Origin: an uncultured Bacilli bacterium
Lineage (GTDB): Bacteria > Bacillota_I > Bacilli_A > RF39 > UBA660
Assembly (NCBI GenBank): GCA_934162445.1
Contig: CAKPIT010000003.1
Location: 124,001-188,000, forward strand
Reading direction: 5' to 3'
Length of the DNA stretch: 64,000 bases
Of the stretch, positions 62,391 to 64,000 are shown one piece after another. Position numbers and translations under genes: made by a program. The notes beneath the pieces were generated by a model, which saw only the letters and a list, made by a program, of their open reading frames with translations, searched no databases and had not been told where the DNA came from. Positions within the stretch are counted from its first letter, which is position 1. Each line of letters begins with the position of its first letter.

Positions 62391-62529
62391 TATATTCTCC
62401 TCACAACCTTATTATCTACTATTAAAAGGATAACATATATTACACCATTTTTCAATAAGTATAATTTAAAGATGTGTCTAATTCTTTAAAATATTTTAAA
62501 TTTATTATATAATTAATTAGGTGTTAATT

Positions 62530-63114
62530 ATGAAAACAATAACTAAAAAAGAAATATTTAAACTAACTATTAAAAATTCTAAATTTATTGGCATTATTAT
62601 TCCATTTGATGATATAACTAAATTAAAAGACAACCTTTCAGAAATAAAAGATGAATACAAAAATGCTACTCACTACTGTTATGCTTATCGTTTAATAAAC
62701 AATTTTGGCTATAGCGATGATTTAGAGCCAAATAAAACAGCTGGCCTCCCTATTTATAATGTTTTAGAACAAAATGATTTAGTAAATGTTTTATTAGTTG
62801 TAATTAGATATTTTGGTGGCATTAAATTAGGCACTGGAGGCTTAATTAGAGCCTATTCTGAAATATCTCATGAAACAGTTAATAAAGCCTGTAAAGTAAA
62901 TTTAATCGATGGTTATTTAACTACTATTACTTTTACCTACTCTTTAGAAAAAAGAATTGACTATTTGCTAAAAAATAGTCAAATAATTAAAAAAGAGTAT
63001 GCTAATGATTGTACCTATCAAGTTCTTACTACAAAAGACACTTTACAAGAACTTAAAAATTTAAATATTGTTACTTCTATAATAGAAAAAAAGATTCCTA
63101 AAACTTTTCCTTAG
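62530..63114 (+). CDS. YigZ/IMPACT family protein
   Basis: 194 residues. The UPF0029 N-terminal domain is clear (NSKFIGIIIPFDD, THYCYAYR, YSDDLEPNKTAGLPI, VIRYFGGIKLGTGGLIRAYS), followed by a small ferredoxin-like domain. Related to the eukaryotic translation regulator IMPACT; the bacterial role is unsettled. ATG 62530 follows TAGGTG; the GTG at 62521 is inside that site. Convergent with trxA, sharing a terminator. Confidence 0.9.
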   Translation: MKTITKKEIFKLTIKNSKFIGIIIPFDDITKLKDNLSEIKDEYKNATHYCYAYRLINNFGYSDDLEPNKTAGLPIYNVLEQNDLVNVLLVVIRYFGGIKLGTGGLIRAYSEISHETVNKACKVNLIDGYLTTITFTYSLEKRIDYLLKNSQIIKKEYANDCTYQVLTTKDTLQELKNLNIVTSIIEKKIPKTFP

Positions 63115-63127
63115 GAATCTTTTTTAA
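63092..63127. terminator. Bidirectional terminator between yigZ and trxA
   Basis: AAGATTCCTAA and TTAGGAATCTT form an 11-bp stem, followed by T residues. Confidence 0.85.
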
Positions 63128-63420
63128 AACCATGAAAGAATAGTATCTATATCATGATAACCAATTTCTTTTCTAACAAGTTGCCCATCTTTATAAATTT
63201 CTAAGGTAGGAACACTCATAACACCATGACTTCTTGTTAATTCTTCAAATAAATCAATGTCAACTTTAACAATTTTAATATCAGTATTTTTGACACAAAC
63301 TTCATCAAGTACTGGACTTAACATCTTACAAGGTCCACACCATGTTGCAAAAAAATCTACTATAACATTTCCCTCTTTAATTAACTTTTCAAAATCTTCT
63401 GTTTTCTCTAAAATATTCAT
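63124..63420 (-). CDS. trxA: Thioredoxin
   Basis: 98 residues. The active site W-C-G-P-C (FFATWCGPCKMLSPVLDEV near residue 27), the cis-proline region MSVPTLEIYKDGQ and a conserved final helix are present. Cytosolic disulfide reductase. ATG 63420 follows AAAGGTG; the TTG before it is unlikely. It lies 14 bases after the CvpA-like gene on the same strand. Confidence 0.93.
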   Translation of the reverse strand: MNILEKTEDFEKLIKEGNVIVDFFATWCGPCKMLSPVLDEVCVKNTDIKIVKVDIDLFEELTRSHGVMSVPTLEIYKDGQLVRKEIGYHDIDTILSWF

Positions 63421-63434
63421 CAACTCACACCTTT

Positions 63435-64000
63435 CTAATATTTATTTAAAACACTATCTAAATTCTCAATAGTATCAAGTTTCCCTTTCTCTTTCAAATT
63501 CAAAATATAATCTTTGCTTACTATTTTATCCTTTAACATAATATCAATAACTTTCAAATCATTAATATTCTTTTCTTCACTTGGATTCAAACTTAAAATA
63601 TCCGTAATAGCCACATTCATATTTCCAAAAGTATCCTTTAATATTGGCATATCATTTGCAATATAACTTCTAACTTTTGACTCCATAAATAACTGACTAC
63701 CACTTAACGGAATAGAAACGATATTAAGAATTACAAACATCAAAATAATTCCTTCTAAAATTCCAACCACAAATCCTAAAAGTTGATTAGGAAGTGCTAA
63801 AATGATAGTGGCATTAATTATTTTATTTAAAAATCCTGTTATATTAAGTATTATTTGTAAAATACATCTTAAAAGAATTACAATCAACAAAAAAGCTAAT
63901 AATTGATAAAAAATAATATTTAAACTAATCAAATTACCAAGCGGAATTCTAAAATTCCAAAACGGTAATATACTTGATAAAAAACTAGCAAACGAATCTT
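63435..64000 (-). CDS. CvpA-like membrane protein (cut by window edge)
   Basis: The frame is open to the right edge, so the N-terminus is outside. Visible are about 188 residues: FRIPLGNLISLNIIFYQLLA, LLRCILQIILNITGFLNKII, LPNQLLGFVVGILEGIILMF, then a soluble C-terminal part. The hydrophobic helices with L-G-x-x-x-G-x-L-E-G fit the CvpA (colicin V production) family, whose role in Firmicutes is unclear. The gene precedes trxA in the same direction. Confidence 0.7.
   Translation of the reverse strand, partial: DSFASFLSSILPFWNFRIPLGNLISLNIIFYQLLAFLLIVILLRCILQIILNITGFLNKIINATIILALPNQLLGFVVGILEGIILMFVILNIVSIPLSGSQLFMESKVRSYIANDMPILKDTFGNMNVAITDILSLNPSEEKNINDLKVIDIMLKDKIVSKDYILNLKEKGKLDTIENLDSVLNKY

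Noticed and set aside
1..64000. Mycoplasma-type genetic code (UGA as tryptophan)
   Set aside because: Several genes end in TGA, including a stop-start overlap (TGATG) between the response regulator and kinase at 59951, and Trp codons are TGG.

Overview
The window is a stretch of bacterial chromosome with very low G+C, densely packed with housekeeping genes. Gene content, Shine-Dalgarno sites (AAGGAGG type), TTGACA/TATAAT promoters often with an extended TGn, a T-box leader and Bacillus-like gene orders point to a low-GC Firmicute (Bacillota, class Bacilli). The orders are xerD-deoB, a divergent small ORF next to lexA, and tkt-sirA-yneF. An uncultured gut-type lineage near Erysipelotrichales/RF39 is plausible but is inference only. 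TGA is used as a stop codon (for example the response regulator at 59951-60616 and the kinase at 49331-50209) and Trp is TGG, so this is not a mycoplasma with code 4.

Layout. 1-1.5 kb: the end of an AddA-like nuclease, an orphan gene behind a palindromic operator, tRNA-Ile(CAU) and tRNA-Leu(UAG), and another orphan. 1.6-9.7 kb: a CBS-containing family II pyrophosphatase, then a tight cell-envelope operon (uppP, ZIP transporter, CmpB-like membrane protein, phosphohexomutase, murG, murB, divIB). 9.8-10.2 kb: a decayed transposase. 10.4-15.3 kb: an alanine T-box leader followed by two small P-loop kinases, alaS and holA. 15.4-24.3 kb: DNA maintenance (rarA, mutS, nusB, xseA, xseB) with orphans and a SpoIVB protease. 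24.4-28.7 kb: small membrane ORFs, SpoIIM, mnmA, an XRE regulator with TGTAAA repeats on both sides, a gene-poor very AT-rich stretch and a DUF1540 peptide. 28.7-40.2 kb: deoB/xerD, tmcAL/gmk, pyk, mutM/polA, a divergent SOS pair (lexA and a 53-aa membrane protein), tcdA. 40.3-48.9 kb: tRNA-Glu, pepC, gltX with tRNA-Gln just upstream, a large orphan, yneF-sirA-tkt, tRNA-Thr. 49.2-51.05 kb: a mosaic of truncated genes around an APH-like kinase. 51.1-57.1 kb: a membrane-anchored orphan, tRNA-Arg, rnr, glmS, tRNA-Met. 57.1-64 kb: GDPD, SDR, a two-component system, a DUF285 (BspA-like) repeat surface protein, a YigZ protein, thioredoxin and a CvpA-like protein running off the edge.

How the genes fit together: peptidoglycan precursor supply (uppP, murG, murB, glmS, phosphohexomutase) and division (divIB) form one theme. 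DNA repair and replication (polA, mutM, mutS, rarA, holA, xseAB, lexA, xerD) form a second. tRNA charging and modification (alaS, gltX, mnmA, tmcAL, tcdA) form a third. Three sporulation-associated families (SpoIVB, SpoIIM, SirA) are scattered among them, so this is either a spore former or a recent descendant of one.

No CRISPR array, intact insertion sequence, prophage or obvious novel multi-gene defence system was found. The most unusual places are the SOS locus at 37.8-38.7 kb, the 26.7-28.5 kb regulator/small-ORF region, the rearrangement scar at 49.2-51.05 kb and the palindromic operator at 272-289. All calls come from reading the sequence; no database search was run.
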